NCBI GenBank assembly: GCA_937978655.1
Contig: CALJUX010000033.1
Coordinates: 22,328-86,327 of the forward strand
DNA from: an uncultured Chromatiaceae bacterium
Lineage (GTDB): Bacteria; Pseudomonadota; Gammaproteobacteria; Enterobacterales; Alteromonadaceae
DNA length: 64,000 nt
Direction: 5' to 3'
In this document: positions 1-7,568 of the stretch, one piece after another
How the letters are laid out: each line of letters begins with the position of its first letter
Position numbering within the stretch: position 1 is the first letter of the stretch
Translations under genes and position numbers: made by a program
Notes under the pieces: generated by a model
Databases searched by the model: none
Told to the model about the DNA's origin: nothing
What the model saw: the letters and a program-made list of their open reading frames with translations, nothing else

Positions 1-912
1 CGCGCAGATGCCAACGAAGGCCCGGAACCTATCAACAGCATTCTGGCGAAGACTATTGATAAAATTGATGCGTTATTCCGCAATCCGAGTAATGGCGGTC
101 TGACCGGTGTTTCGACCGGATACATGGATTTAGACAAGATGACCAACGGCATGCAGCCGTCGGATTTGATTATCGTCGCCGCGCGTCCGTCGATGGGTAA
201 AACTACTTTTGCGATGAACCTCTGTGAACATGCAGCAATTAGTAGTGATAAACCAGTGCTTATCTTTAGTTTAGAGATGCCTTCCGAACAAATTATGATG
301 CGGATGCTGGCATCATTAGGCCGTATTGACCAAACCAAAGTGCGGACCGGTCAACTGGATGACGAAGACTGGGCCCGTTTGTCTTCGGCGATTGAACTTT
401 TAAACAGCAAAGGCAAGATGTATATCGATGACGCCTCCGGCTTAACGCCAACTGAGGTGCGTTCACGGGCCCGGCGCGTTGCCCGCGAACATGGTGGTTT
501 ATCGATGATCATGGTGGACTACCTGCAGCTGATGACGGTGCCGGGTTTGTCTGATAACCGCACGCTGGAAATTGCCGAAATATCCCGGTCGTTAAAAGCG
601 CTGGCGAAAGAATTAAAAGTGCCGGTGGTTGCACTCTCTCAGCTGAACCGCTCTCTGGAGCAACGGGCTGACAAGCGCCCGGTGAACTCTGACTTACGTG
701 AATCCGGTTCCATAGAGCAGGATGCTGATCTCATTATGTTTATTTACCGGGATGAGGTTTATCACGACGACAGCCCGGATAAGGGAACAGCGGAAGTGAT
801 TATCGGTAAGCAGCGGAATGGCCCTATTGGGCGTATTCGTCTGACGTTCCACGGAAGATACTCCCGGTTTGATAATTATGCCGGTACTGCACGTTTTGAG
901 GATGAGTACTGA
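1..912 (+). CDS. dnaB: Replicative DNA helicase DnaB, 5' truncated by window edge
   Basis: The reading frame is open from base 1 and ends at a TGA, so the gene begins to the left of the window; 303 residues are visible out of about 470 usual for the family. DnaB is the hexameric 5'-3' helicase that unwinds DNA ahead of the replication fork. The RecA-like C-terminal domain is complete: Walker A ARPSMGKTT near visible residues 61-69, Walker B region MIMVDYLQL, and the SDLRESGSIEQDADL segment that follows. No intein interrupts it. The stop overlaps the alr start by one base (TGATG), the usual dnaB-alr arrangement, which implies co-transcription and translational coupling. Confidence 0.97.
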   Translation, partial: RADANEGPEPINSILAKTIDKIDALFRNPSNGGLTGVSTGYMDLDKMTNGMQPSDLIIVAARPSMGKTTFAMNLCEHAAISSDKPVLIFSLEMPSEQIMMRMLASLGRIDQTKVRTGQLDDEDWARLSSAIELLNSKGKMYIDDASGLTPTEVRSRARRVAREHGGLSMIMVDYLQLMTVPGLSDNRTLEIAEISRSLKALAKELKVPVVALSQLNRSLEQRADKRPVNSDLRESGSIEQDADLIMFIYRDEVYHDDSPDKGTAEVIIGKQRNGPIGRIRLTFHGRYSRFDNYAGTARFEDEY

Positions 913-1991
913 TGAGCCGCAGGCCTCTGGCGCAAATCAATACCAGCGCTTTGTTACACAACGTCGAGTGTATTCGTGCTATGGCACCAAACAGCAAAAT
1001 CCTCGCGGTGCTGAAGGCAAATGCTTATGGTCATGGCTTGCTGGCCGTCGCAGCGCAGCTCAAAGATGCTCAGGCATTTGGTGTTGCCCGCATTGATGAA
1101 GCACTGATGCTGCGTGCCGGTGGTATTGTCAAACCCATCGTCTTGCTCGAAGGATTTTTTCACGCTGATGAATTGCCACAGATTGTCGCGTCGAACCTGC
1201 AGGTTGTGGTGCATCATCCGGCTCAGGTTGACGCTTTATTAAAAGCGGAGCTGGAATCGCCTGTGCATGTCTGGTTAAAAATTGATAGCGGCATGCATAG
1301 GTTAGGAATTGATCCTGCTGATTTTTCAGAAATTTATCGCAAATTATCCCAGAGCAAAAACATTCTGCAACCGATGCGGCTGATGACACATTTTGCCTGT
1401 GCAGACGAGCCGGATAATCCCGCCACAGAGCGCCAACTTGCGCTGTTCCGGCGTACTATCGGTAATGCTGCCGGAGAGCTGAGCATTGCCAATTCGGCGG
1501 GGGTGGTTGGTTGGCCGCAGAGTCATGGTGACTGGGTAAGGCCTGGTCTGGCACTTTACGGCGTCTCGCCGATGGATAAAGGTCGCTCGGCAGCGCATGG
1601 TTTACGGCCGGTCATGACATTCAGTAGTTCTGTGATCGCAGTCAGACAAGTCAGACAAGGGGATGCTGTCGGCTATGGGGCCAGTTGGAGCGCGCCACGC
1701 GATACGCGTCTGGCCGTCGTGGCCATTGGTTATGGTGATGGCTATCCGCGGAATGCACCTTGTGGCACACCGGTCTTAATCAACGGCAAACGTTACCCGA
1801 TAGTCGGTCGTGTGTCGATGGATATGACCACCGTCGATATTGGTGATGATGACATTCCTCATGGCGCACAAGTCATACTCTGGGGCGAAGATTTACCCGT
1901 CGAAGAAATTGCCGAACAGGTTCAGACCATCCCCTATGAGCTGCTGTGCAACATAACCAGTCGTGTGCAGTTCAGATACGTGGGTGACTGA
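912..1991 (+). CDS. alr: Alanine racemase
   Basis: PLP-dependent cytosolic racemase that makes D-alanine for peptidoglycan. The 359 residues are the normal length. The PLP lysine lies in the N-terminal motif AVLKANAYGHG (about residue 34), and the second catalytic base, tyrosine, is in VGYGASW. Other family marks are IDSGMHRLG and the RPGLALYG segment. The ATG overlaps the last base of the dnaB stop. The gene immediately after dnaB is typically this biosynthetic Alr rather than the catabolic DadX. A hairpin follows the stop. Confidence 0.96.
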   Translation: MSRRPLAQINTSALLHNVECIRAMAPNSKILAVLKANAYGHGLLAVAAQLKDAQAFGVARIDEALMLRAGGIVKPIVLLEGFFHADELPQIVASNLQVVVHHPAQVDALLKAELESPVHVWLKIDSGMHRLGIDPADFSEIYRKLSQSKNILQPMRLMTHFACADEPDNPATERQLALFRRTIGNAAGELSIANSAGVVGWPQSHGDWVRPGLALYGVSPMDKGRSAAHGLRPVMTFSSSVIAVRQVRQGDAVGYGASWSAPRDTRLAVVAIGYGDGYPRNAPCGTPVLINGKRYPIVGRVSMDMTTVDIGDDDIPHGAQVILWGEDLPVEEIAEQVQTIPYELLCNITSRVQFRYVGD

Positions 1992-2012
1992 GAATTTTGC
2001 AGGAATAAAAAA

Positions 2013-2029
2013 GCCGGTATAAAACCGGC
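2013..2029. terminator. Hairpin between convergent alr and cheX-like gene
   Basis: GCCGGT pairs with ACCGGC around a 5-base loop, flanked by A-rich sequence on the left and a short TCTTT on the right. It lies between two convergent genes and could stop both, but the T tracts are short. Confidence 0.55.
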
Positions 2030-2056
2030 ATCTTTGCATTATTGGTAAGGGCTGTT

Positions 2057-2533
2057 TCAGCCGCCGCCCTGATTATCAAAGCTGACTTCGATATGGACTT
2101 TGCCAAACTCTGAATCAAATGGCATCAAAATCTTCGGTCCATCGCATTTATGTGTAATGGTATGGCCTTTACCTGAGACAACTACCGGCGTGGCCATACT
2201 GAATTCATAACCTTTTTCGCCCAGGATCCGTTTGGCACCACCGGTCACCATATTGGTGATTTCACCGACCATGTCGGTGACTTCTTCATTGATAGTTTTG
2301 GGTTTCTCACCAAGCATCCGGTTCATGATTTCCAGCGCCAGTGATTCCTCGAAACTTACTGAAAAAGACCCTTTGGTCTGTGGACCGATCATGCCGATTA
2401 AGCCTGATACATCACCACGTGCAACTTCATCTTTTTTGATCCGCGGCTGACCTGGCACAATAGTCGTATTGGCCATAGTACTCAGCACATTCACTAACGA
2501 CGATAAGAATGGATTTACATACTCGACATTCAT
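2057..2533 (-). CDS. CheX-like chemotaxis phosphatase-fold protein
   Basis: A 158-residue cytosolic protein of the CheX/CheC-like family, whose best-known members dephosphorylate CheY-P. The central helix carries a VGEITNMVTGGAK segment containing the E-x2-N pattern used as the catalytic pair in CheX/CheC proteins. The C-terminal beta region (VVVSGKGH to KVHIEVSF) fits the fold. It stands alone, with no chemotaxis operon beside it, convergent with alr. Single-gene CheX relatives are common in marine gammaproteobacteria and their partner regulators are mostly unknown. The family assignment is by motif and overall pattern; the target response regulator is not evident here. Confidence 0.8.
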   Translation of the reverse strand: MNVEYVNPFLSSLVNVLSTMANTTIVPGQPRIKKDEVARGDVSGLIGMIGPQTKGSFSVSFEESLALEIMNRMLGEKPKTINEEVTDMVGEITNMVTGGAKRILGEKGYEFSMATPVVVSGKGHTITHKCDGPKILMPFDSEFGKVHIEVSFDNQGGG

Positions 2534-2715
2534 TGAAAAGACCCGCTGCTTTGTTTCGTCACTTGGCTTCTGACCCTGAGGTTAAGGGTAGGCAGATTTT
2601 TTGGAATAAACAAGACTAGCTCTTTGTTTTTGAGGTAGTTTCGCTTAGAAAATCTTTAAAAACCGTCGAAAAGAAATGTTCCATCAGGCAATAACAGGAT
2701 CCGCCTGCTGAAAAG

Positions 2716-3150
2716 CTATGCCTGACAATTCTGGCACAACCCTCTGGCTTCTATAGTTTGTTGCTGAATTTTAAAACCTTTTGCTTCAGCTAATGTACTG
2801 AACTCTTTAAAAAGGACATTTGAGTGCAATTCCTCTACGTGGCCGCAGAGCTGACAGATCAATAACTGTGCAGGATGATGATGATCAAAATGATGACACA
2901 GCATAAAAGCGTTACTGGATTCTATTTTGTGAATAAATCCCTGTTCTGTCAGGAACTCCAGCGCCCGATAAATAGTGGCTGGCTTGGCGGCTGGTTCAGT
3001 CTGCTTCAGTTGCTCAAGCAGCTCGTAAGCCCCAACACCGCTGTGGGTGTTTGCCAGCAAACGAAATACCTTCTCCCGGATCGACGTAAACCGGGCGCCA
3101 TTCTGATCACAAATTTGCCGTGCCCGCAGCACTAAGCTTTCCACTGACAT
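2716..3150 (-). CDS. zur: Zinc uptake regulator Zur (Fur family)
   Basis: A 144-residue zinc-sensing repressor. The N-terminal winged helix contains AKPATIYRALEFLTEQGF, close to E. coli Zur; the C-terminal part has CQLCG and a terminal CQNCQA for the structural zinc, plus the H-rich CHHFDHHH stretch. The start chosen is the ATG giving MSVESLVLRA. A longer reading frame continues upstream into the intergenic region but that extension has no family similarity. It is divergent from dusA, the same neighbour pair as in E. coli. Family knowledge predicts that it represses znuABC-type uptake genes, none of which lie in this window. Confidence 0.93.
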   Translation of the reverse strand: MSVESLVLRARQICDQNGARFTSIREKVFRLLANTHSGVGAYELLEQLKQTEPAAKPATIYRALEFLTEQGFIHKIESSNAFMLCHHFDHHHPAQLLICQLCGHVEELHSNVLFKEFSTLAEAKGFKIQQQTIEARGLCQNCQA

Positions 3151-3273
3151 CTGGTCTGTACCTGCTTCACTATTTTCTGCGAGTGTAACACAGAATAAAA
3201 TCGGATAAATCGCCATGCCCATCACAAAAAGGCCGGATTCAGGGTAAAATGCCGGCCCTTGCTGGAGGTCATC

Positions 3274-4239
3274 TTGAATCATAAATTTTCTATAGCGCCG
3301 ATGCTGGATTGGACTGATAAACATTGTCGGTATTTTCATCGGAAGCTGAGTCAACATGCGGTGCTTTACACTGAAATGGTCACGACCGGTGCCATTTTGT
3401 TCGGGCAGGGAGACTACCTTGCTTTTAACGAAGAAGAGCATCCCGTGGTAGTGCAACTGGGGGGGTCTGATCCCGTCGCGATGGCAAAGTCAGCTGTGTT
3501 GTGTCAACAATATGGTTACGACGCTATCAACATCAACGTCGGCTGTCCGTCAGATCGTGTACAAAACGGGATGTTTGGTGCTTGTCTGATGGCGAAGCCG
3601 GAATTAGTTGCCCAATGTGTAACTGCGATGCGGGATGTGGCGGATATCCCGGTGACGGTGAAAACCCGAATTGGTATTGATGATTCTGACGACATGCAGT
3701 TTCTGACTGATTTTGTTGGGACTGTGCGGGAAGCCGGTTGTACGCAGTTTATTATCCACGCCCGCAAAGCATGGTTACAGGGGTTAAGTCCAAAAGAAAA
3801 TCGTGAAGTGCCTCCGTTGAATTACCCGCGTGTGTATCAGTTAAAACAACAGTTCCCGGATCTGGACATCGCGATCAATGGCGGTATCAAAACTATCGAA
3901 GATTGTATAGCGCACCTGCAGTACCTCGATGGAGTGATGATCGGTCGTGAAGCCTACACCAATCCATTATTGCTGGCGCAGATTGATCAGGCCTTGTTTG
4001 GCGATACGCGGATTGTACCTACCCCCCATCAGCTGGTGCGGGATATGTTGCCGTACATTGAACAACAGATGCAACAAGGTGCCCGGTTCTGGCACATTGC
4101 GCGCCATATGTTAGGTATCTTTCAGGGAGTTCCAGGCGCACGGCAATGGCGCCGTCACCTCAGTGAAGTCGGGCATTTACCAGGCAGTGGGCCTGAGGTG
4201 TTGGTGAACGCATTGGCTAAGGTTCCAGAGCAACACTAA
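3274..4239 (+). CDS. dusA: tRNA-dihydrouridine(20/20a) synthase DusA
   Basis: FMN-dependent enzyme that reduces uridines 20 and 20a in the tRNA D-loop. Family marks: SIAPMLDWTDKHCR at the N terminus, NVGCPSDRV containing the catalytic Cys, the IIHARKAWL segment, and the NGGI phosphate-binding motif. The start is a TTG preceded 5 bases upstream by GGAGG (3264-3268), giving MNHKFSIAPM and 321 residues. An in-frame TTG at 3259 is less likely because it lies upstream of that Shine-Dalgarno. dusA 5' ends are common phage integration sites, but this copy is intact and no integrase is present. Confidence 0.94.
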   Translation: MNHKFSIAPMLDWTDKHCRYFHRKLSQHAVLYTEMVTTGAILFGQGDYLAFNEEEHPVVVQLGGSDPVAMAKSAVLCQQYGYDAININVGCPSDRVQNGMFGACLMAKPELVAQCVTAMRDVADIPVTVKTRIGIDDSDDMQFLTDFVGTVREAGCTQFIIHARKAWLQGLSPKENREVPPLNYPRVYQLKQQFPDLDIAINGGIKTIEDCIAHLQYLDGVMIGREAYTNPLLLAQIDQALFGDTRIVPTPHQLVRDMLPYIEQQMQQGARFWHIARHMLGIFQGVPGARQWRRHLSEVGHLPGSGPEVLVNALAKVPEQH

Positions 4240-4352
4240 AAAATGGTTAAATTTGCCAAATTTTGGTTTTTAAGCTGGTTTGCACTTGATTCCATATTTG
4301 TTGCGTTTCCATTAAGTTCATATAAAACAAATAGATAATTGAAATTTCCGAG

Positions 4353-4369
4353 TTGGCACAAGGATTGTA
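4353..4369 (+). promoter_or_regulatory. Sigma-54-type promoter upstream of the small exported protein
   Basis: TTGGCACA, four bases, then TTGTA matches the -24/-12 layout recognised by RpoN (TGGCACG-N4-TTGCW), with T in place of C at the -12 element. From memory, the E. coli pspA promoter has the same TTGTA variant. Initiation would fall near 4380, about 35 bases before the ATG at 4415. Expression would need an enhancer-binding activator, and none is encoded in the window. Confidence 0.6.
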
Positions 4370-4414
4370 ATTCATTGACTGTTGTCACTGAAATTAACCA
4401 ACGAGGATATAAAC

Positions 4415-4690
4415 ATGAAATCTTTTACCGCTATCGCTTTTGCTACCACGTTAATGTTTGCTCACAGTGCTTACGCAGCGGATCCGGTCAGTGAGCTGAC
4501 CACGCTGGCCGCTGCGCAAATTGCTGAACAAGCTGCCGAACTTAAGCAAAACCTGGCCGCACAGTTACATCAGTCGCTTGTACAGAGTCTTGAAACAAGT
4601 CTGGCAGACGCAGTAGCCGAAGCCCCAGAACTCAATACAGAAGATGTGGTGGCGGGTCTGGAAAATTCAGCGGCTGCGATTGTGGAGTAA
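4415..4690 (+). CDS. Small exported protein of unknown function
   Basis: A 91-residue protein starting at an ATG behind ACGAGG. Residues 1-22 form a signal peptide ending in the signal-peptidase motif AYA-AD. The mature part of about 69 residues is Ala/Glu/Leu rich, acidic and probably all helical, with a repeated pattern around QSLVQSLETSL. No cysteine or known domain is visible. It sits directly after dusA, where E. coli carries pspG, and behind a sigma-54-like promoter. A 43-codon membrane ORF follows 4 bases later. An envelope-stress role is inference from that context only. Confidence 0.75.
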   Translation: MKSFTAIAFATTLMFAHSAYAADPVSELTTLAAAQIAEQAAELKQNLAAQLHQSLVQSLETSLADAVAEAPELNTEDVVAGLENSAAAIVE

Positions 4691-4694
4691 GCCT

Positions 4695-4826
4695 GTGATT
4701 CTGGCGCTGTCTCCACAGCTGTTTGGGATGTTTTTACTCCCTGTATTAAGCATTTACGTGGTGGCGAGGCTTTGGTTGTGGTTGTTGCCGCCAACAGAAA
4801 TCCCTTCATTAACCCGGTCTGTGTAG
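4695..4826 (+). CDS. Possible 43-residue membrane micropeptide
   Basis: An open frame from GTG, with GGAG (4683-4686) 8 bases upstream lying in the end of the preceding gene, which would favour coupled translation. The product is one hydrophobic helix (about residues 8-33, rich in Leu, Val and Trp) followed by a short PPTE tail. The TAG stop lies within the loop of the terminator that closes the transcript, so the ORF fills the space exactly. No family is recognised. It could be a chance frame, but the ribosome site, the fit to the operon end and the transmembrane pattern support it. Confidence 0.45.
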   Translation: MILALSPQLFGMFLLPVLSIYVVARLWLWLLPPTEIPSLTRSV

Positions 4827-4841
4827 TACCGGGTTTTTTTT
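4811..4841 (+). terminator. Rho-independent terminator of the small-envelope-protein transcript
   Basis: AACCCGGT pairs with ACCGGGTT around a 9-base loop and is followed by a run of T. It separates the first sigma-54-type unit from the PspC unit. Confidence 0.85.
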
Positions 4842-4973
4842 CGCATTTTTTTTGTGTGTGACTGAATTGACTAATTTTTGATGATATCCCCTCTTTTTTG
4901 ATTATTCTTATTTTTTGACCCTTACTCCTCTGATTAATTAATCATATCTTATTGATTTTCATTAATAAAATAG

Positions 4974-4990
4974 TTGGCATGCGAATTGAT
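4974..4990 (+). promoter_or_regulatory. Sigma-54-type promoter upstream of the PspC-domain gene
   Basis: TTGGCATG, CGAA, TTGAT fits the -24/-12 spacing (TGGCAyG-N4-TTG), with A instead of C in the -12 element. Predicted start of transcription is near 5001, 26 bases before the ATG at 5027. A 14-base perfect palindrome, TGATTAATTAATCA, lies at 4931-4944 in the AT-rich DNA upstream and may bind an activator or bending protein. Confidence 0.55.
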
Positions 4991-5026
4991 TGTCTTTATT
5001 CAGCTATTCAACAACAGGAGAGTGAT

Positions 5027-5233
5027 ATGCGAAATTATCGTGAGAATCGTTGGTACTGCAATAAAGCCGACCGCAAGATCGCGGGCGTATGTAGTGGTTT
5101 GGCTCGCGCCTATGGTCAGAATACACTGGTCATCCGGCTGGTGGCAGTGCTGGCTTTTCTGGCACTGCCCGGAGTCATGTTGATGGCGTACCTGGCTGCC
5201 GCGTTAATTCTGCCAAATCGATATGTGGTCTGA
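5027..5233 (+). CDS. PspC-domain envelope stress protein
   Basis: A 68-residue inner-membrane protein starting at an ATG preceded by CAGGAG. A PspC domain fills it: an N-terminal basic segment (NKADRKIAGVCSGLARAYG) typical of the family, then a hydrophobic stretch (about residues 34-63). E. coli PspC is longer (about 119 residues) and activates the phage-shock response together with PspB. Here there is no pspA or pspB alongside. The sigma-54-type promoter is consistent with a PspF-like control, but PspF is not in view. Confidence 0.88.
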   Translation: MRNYRENRWYCNKADRKIAGVCSGLARAYGQNTLVIRLVAVLAFLALPGVMLMAYLAAALILPNRYVV

Positions 5234-5242
5234 CAAAAGTCT

Positions 5243-5281
5243 GACTCCTGTGTAAGATAACGTTAGTTTTATACAGGAGTC
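5243..5281 (+). promoter_or_regulatory. Long hairpin enclosing the ribosome-binding site of the PCu(A)C gene
   Basis: GACTCCTGT (5243-5251) pairs perfectly with ACAGGAGTC (5273-5281), and pairing continues inward to give a 16-bp stem (5243-5258 with 5266-5281, three G-U pairs) with a 7-base loop. The 3' arm contains the AGGAG Shine-Dalgarno for the ATG at 5286. This would mask translation initiation, as in an RNA thermometer or a switch opened by another factor. No U tract follows, so it is not a typical terminator. Confidence 0.6.
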
Positions 5282-5285
5282 TGCT

Positions 5286-5717
5286 ATGCGTACAGTTTGC
5301 TTCTTGCTGCTGAGTTTTATGTCTTTTTTGGGCGCTGTTGCGGCCAGTGAGGTTGACGTCAGTAACGCGACGGTGCGCCAGCCTTTGCCGGGGAAGACTC
5401 TTAGTGCCGGTTACTTCTCAATGAAAAATACAGGTACAGCGCCGATATCCTTACTCGGTGTCAGCAGCCCGCAGTTTAATTCAATCGAGTTGCATAGCCA
5501 CCAGATGGTTGATGGCATGATGCAGATGGTGCAGGTCGGGCAGATTGATATAGCGCCCGGACAAAGCGTGCACTTGCAACCGGGCGGATTGCATCTGATG
5601 TTATTCGGCCCTTCAAGCGTGATCCAACCCGGTCAGCAGGTCCCGTTACGCTTACGTTGGTCCGACGGCACTGAACAGTCGGTCAGTGCGAGTGTTACGC
5701 GGATCCCAAAACAATAG
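5286..5717 (+). CDS. Periplasmic PCu(A)C-type copper chaperone-like protein
   Basis: A 143-residue exported protein; the signal peptide ends near AVAASE (about residue 21). The PCu(A)C domain is recognised by NATVRQPLPGKTLSAGYF, the ELHSHQMVDGMMQM stretch and HLMLF near the C terminus, which supply the His and Met ligands (H-M ... H-x-M pattern) for Cu(I). Family members deliver copper to the CuA or CuB site of cytochrome oxidase. No oxidase or sco gene lies beside it. It follows pspC by 52 bases with its ribosome site in a hairpin, and precedes a DUF2333 gene by 9 bases, so it is likely co-transcribed with the latter. Confidence 0.85.
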   Translation: MRTVCFLLLSFMSFLGAVAASEVDVSNATVRQPLPGKTLSAGYFSMKNTGTAPISLLGVSSPQFNSIELHSHQMVDGMMQMVQVGQIDIAPGQSVHLQPGGLHLMLFGPSSVIQPGQQVPLRLRWSDGTEQSVSASVTRIPKQ

Positions 5718-5726
5718 GAGTCTCAG

Positions 5727-6704
5727 ATGCAGAAACTGATGATTGGTCTGGCATTAGTGCTGTCGGTTATCGTGACTGGCTGGGGGATGACGCTTTATTA
5801 CAGTGATGAACCGGCGACATTCGATGTGCCAGCCCTGGCTCTGTCTGTCAGTGCCGGCACAAAACCTGTGGTGGGCTTTACCACAACAAACACCTTAATT
5901 CATATCACCGAAACTTTGTTGTACAAACCCGGTGGATTCATCAGCAATGATATCTTGCCACCTTTTATGCTGATGGACGACATGCCGGCGTGGGAACTTG
6001 GAGTGTTGGAGATGATCCGTGATATGGCGCTGGTGATGCGGACTGATTTCAGCCGCTCCCAGTCGCAGTCGGTGGAAAACAGCCTGCTGAAACAAGTCCA
6101 GCCTAAATTTAATATTGAACATCGCAGCTGGGCGATCCCGTCCCCGGAAGAGGAATACACGGCGGCGACTAAGCTGTTACGCACATACCGCCAGGCCCTG
6201 ATGGATCCAAATAATCAGGAACACCAGTTTTTTGCCCGTGCAGATAATCTGCGGGATTGGCTGAAACAGGCTGAAAAGCGTCTGGGCAGTTACAGCCAGC
6301 GCTTGAGTGCCAGTGTCGGACAGGACCGGCTGAATACGGATCTTGCCGGCGATATTTCGGCGCGTCAGTCGACGTTGACGCCGGATCAACTGATGGTCAA
6401 AACGTCCTGGTGGCGTATTGACGATGAATTTTATGAAGCTCGCGGTGCCTGTTGGGCGTTACTGCATCTGCTTAAAGCCATTGAGGTAGATTTTGCTGAT
6501 GTGTTACAGCGAAAAAATGCCACAGTCAGCTTGCAGCAGATCATTCGTGAACTGGAATCTACTCAGCAAACTGTCTGGACACCGATGGTGCTCAATGGCA
6601 GTGGCTTTGGCGTGTTGGCCAATCATAGTCTGGTCATGGCAAATTATATTTCCAGGGCGAATGCTGCGCTGATAGATCTGACTGAACTGTTGTCACAAGG
6701 ATAA
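5727..6704 (+). CDS. DUF2333 family membrane-anchored protein
   Basis: A 325-residue protein with one N-terminal membrane anchor (about residues 4-25) and a soluble, presumably periplasmic remainder. Segments such as YKPGGFISNDILPP, DMPAWELG and SWWRIDDEFYEARG are typical of DUF2333 proteins found in gammaproteobacteria. No catalytic motif is evident and the family has no established function. It is 9 bases after the PCu(A)C gene and 3 bases before the TIGR04219 barrel gene, so the three probably form one envelope operon. Confidence 0.82.
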   Translation: MQKLMIGLALVLSVIVTGWGMTLYYSDEPATFDVPALALSVSAGTKPVVGFTTTNTLIHITETLLYKPGGFISNDILPPFMLMDDMPAWELGVLEMIRDMALVMRTDFSRSQSQSVENSLLKQVQPKFNIEHRSWAIPSPEEEYTAATKLLRTYRQALMDPNNQEHQFFARADNLRDWLKQAEKRLGSYSQRLSASVGQDRLNTDLAGDISARQSTLTPDQLMVKTSWWRIDDEFYEARGACWALLHLLKAIEVDFADVLQRKNATVSLQQIIRELESTQQTVWTPMVLNGSGFGVLANHSLVMANYISRANAALIDLTELLSQG

Positions 6705-6707
6705 AAA

Positions 6708-7451
6708 ATGGTGTTGAGAACCGCAGTTGTGCTGGCCTGTTGCTGGATTGCCAGCCAGGCCCACGCGGATATGTTAGGAGCCCGACTGGGGCTCGATTAC
6801 TGGCAAGCCCGGCCGTCAGTAACCGCCGGGGATACAGGGCTGGCTGGCCAGTTTTCTTCAGCAGATGCCAATGAACTGGCCTGGACCGCCCGATTTGAAC
6901 ACCCGTTACCGTTGTTGCCAAATGTAGCTGCCCGTTATCAGCAGTCGGCGTTGTCTGGACTGGGGCCGTTATTGAGTGGCATCACGCTGGACCAGAAAGC
7001 GTTTGCGAGCGGTGTTGTGGCAACGCAAACTCATGCGCTGAAGAATGTTGACGTAACAGCTTATTATGAAATTTTAGATAATCCGCTGTTTAGCCTGGAC
7101 TTTGGCTTTACTGCACGTCTGCTGCGCGCCGATCTCGGGTTAAGTGCTGGCGTTATGTCCGCATCCCGCGAACTGACGGTGACGTTGCCGATGCTGTTTG
7201 TTGATGCTGAGATGGCGATTTGGGGCACTGATACTCATTTGTTTATGCAAGGGAATTACAGCCGTTATCAGAGCGATCGGAATTATGACTGGCGCGGCGG
7301 GATCGCCTGGCGTGTGATTGACGTCGCATTGCTGCAGACCTATCTGCGGGCAGGCTGGCAGCATTCGGTGGTGAATATCAATGACAGAGACCATCTGGAT
7401 TTGCACACAGACAATGACGGGGGTTTTGTCGGGATTGCGATTGACTTCTGA
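6708..7451 (+). CDS. TIGR04219 family outer-membrane beta-barrel protein
   Basis: A 247-residue protein with a signal peptide (cleavage near SQAHAD, about residue 21) followed by alternating hydrophobic strands and a C terminus ending in aromatic Phe (GIAIDF), the usual outer-membrane barrel signature. The opening DMLGARLGLDYWQ and the LDLHTDNDGGFVGIAIDF end match the TIGR04219 family. The function is unknown. It starts 3 bases after the DUF2333 gene, and similar pairs suggest a common role in the envelope. Confidence 0.82.
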   Translation: MVLRTAVVLACCWIASQAHADMLGARLGLDYWQARPSVTAGDTGLAGQFSSADANELAWTARFEHPLPLLPNVAARYQQSALSGLGPLLSGITLDQKAFASGVVATQTHALKNVDVTAYYEILDNPLFSLDFGFTARLLRADLGLSAGVMSASRELTVTLPMLFVDAEMAIWGTDTHLFMQGNYSRYQSDRNYDWRGGIAWRVIDVALLQTYLRAGWQHSVVNINDRDHLDLHTDNDGGFVGIAIDF

Positions 7452-7501
7452 TTTTTGTTAAAAAAATGTATTTGTGCAGCAGAAATTCGGCGGTCCCGAG
7501 G

Positions 7502-7531
7502 TTGCTGCTGTAAATCCAATCCCGCTATACT
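7502..7531 (+). promoter_or_regulatory. Likely sigma-70 promoter for the degenerate hybrid kinase
   Basis: TTGCTG, an 18-base spacer, then TATACT (7526-7531), about 38 bases upstream of the GTG start at 7569. Confidence 0.5.
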
Positions 7532-7568
7532 GGGTGCTTTCTTGCCATTGTGACCACAAGGCTGACCG

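Noticed and set aside
3151..3273. Zur-binding site between zur and dusA
   Set aside because: No palindrome resembling the known Zur box (GTTATA-type inverted repeat) is present.
3151..3456. Upstream extension of the zur reading frame
   Set aside because: The extra 102 codons cross the divergent dusA start and show no similarity to Fur-family proteins; the ATG at 3150 matches the family length.
4931..4944. Palindrome TGATTAATTAATCA as an operator in its own right
   Set aside because: AT-rich palindromes of this size occur by chance; kept only as a note beside the sigma-54-type promoter.
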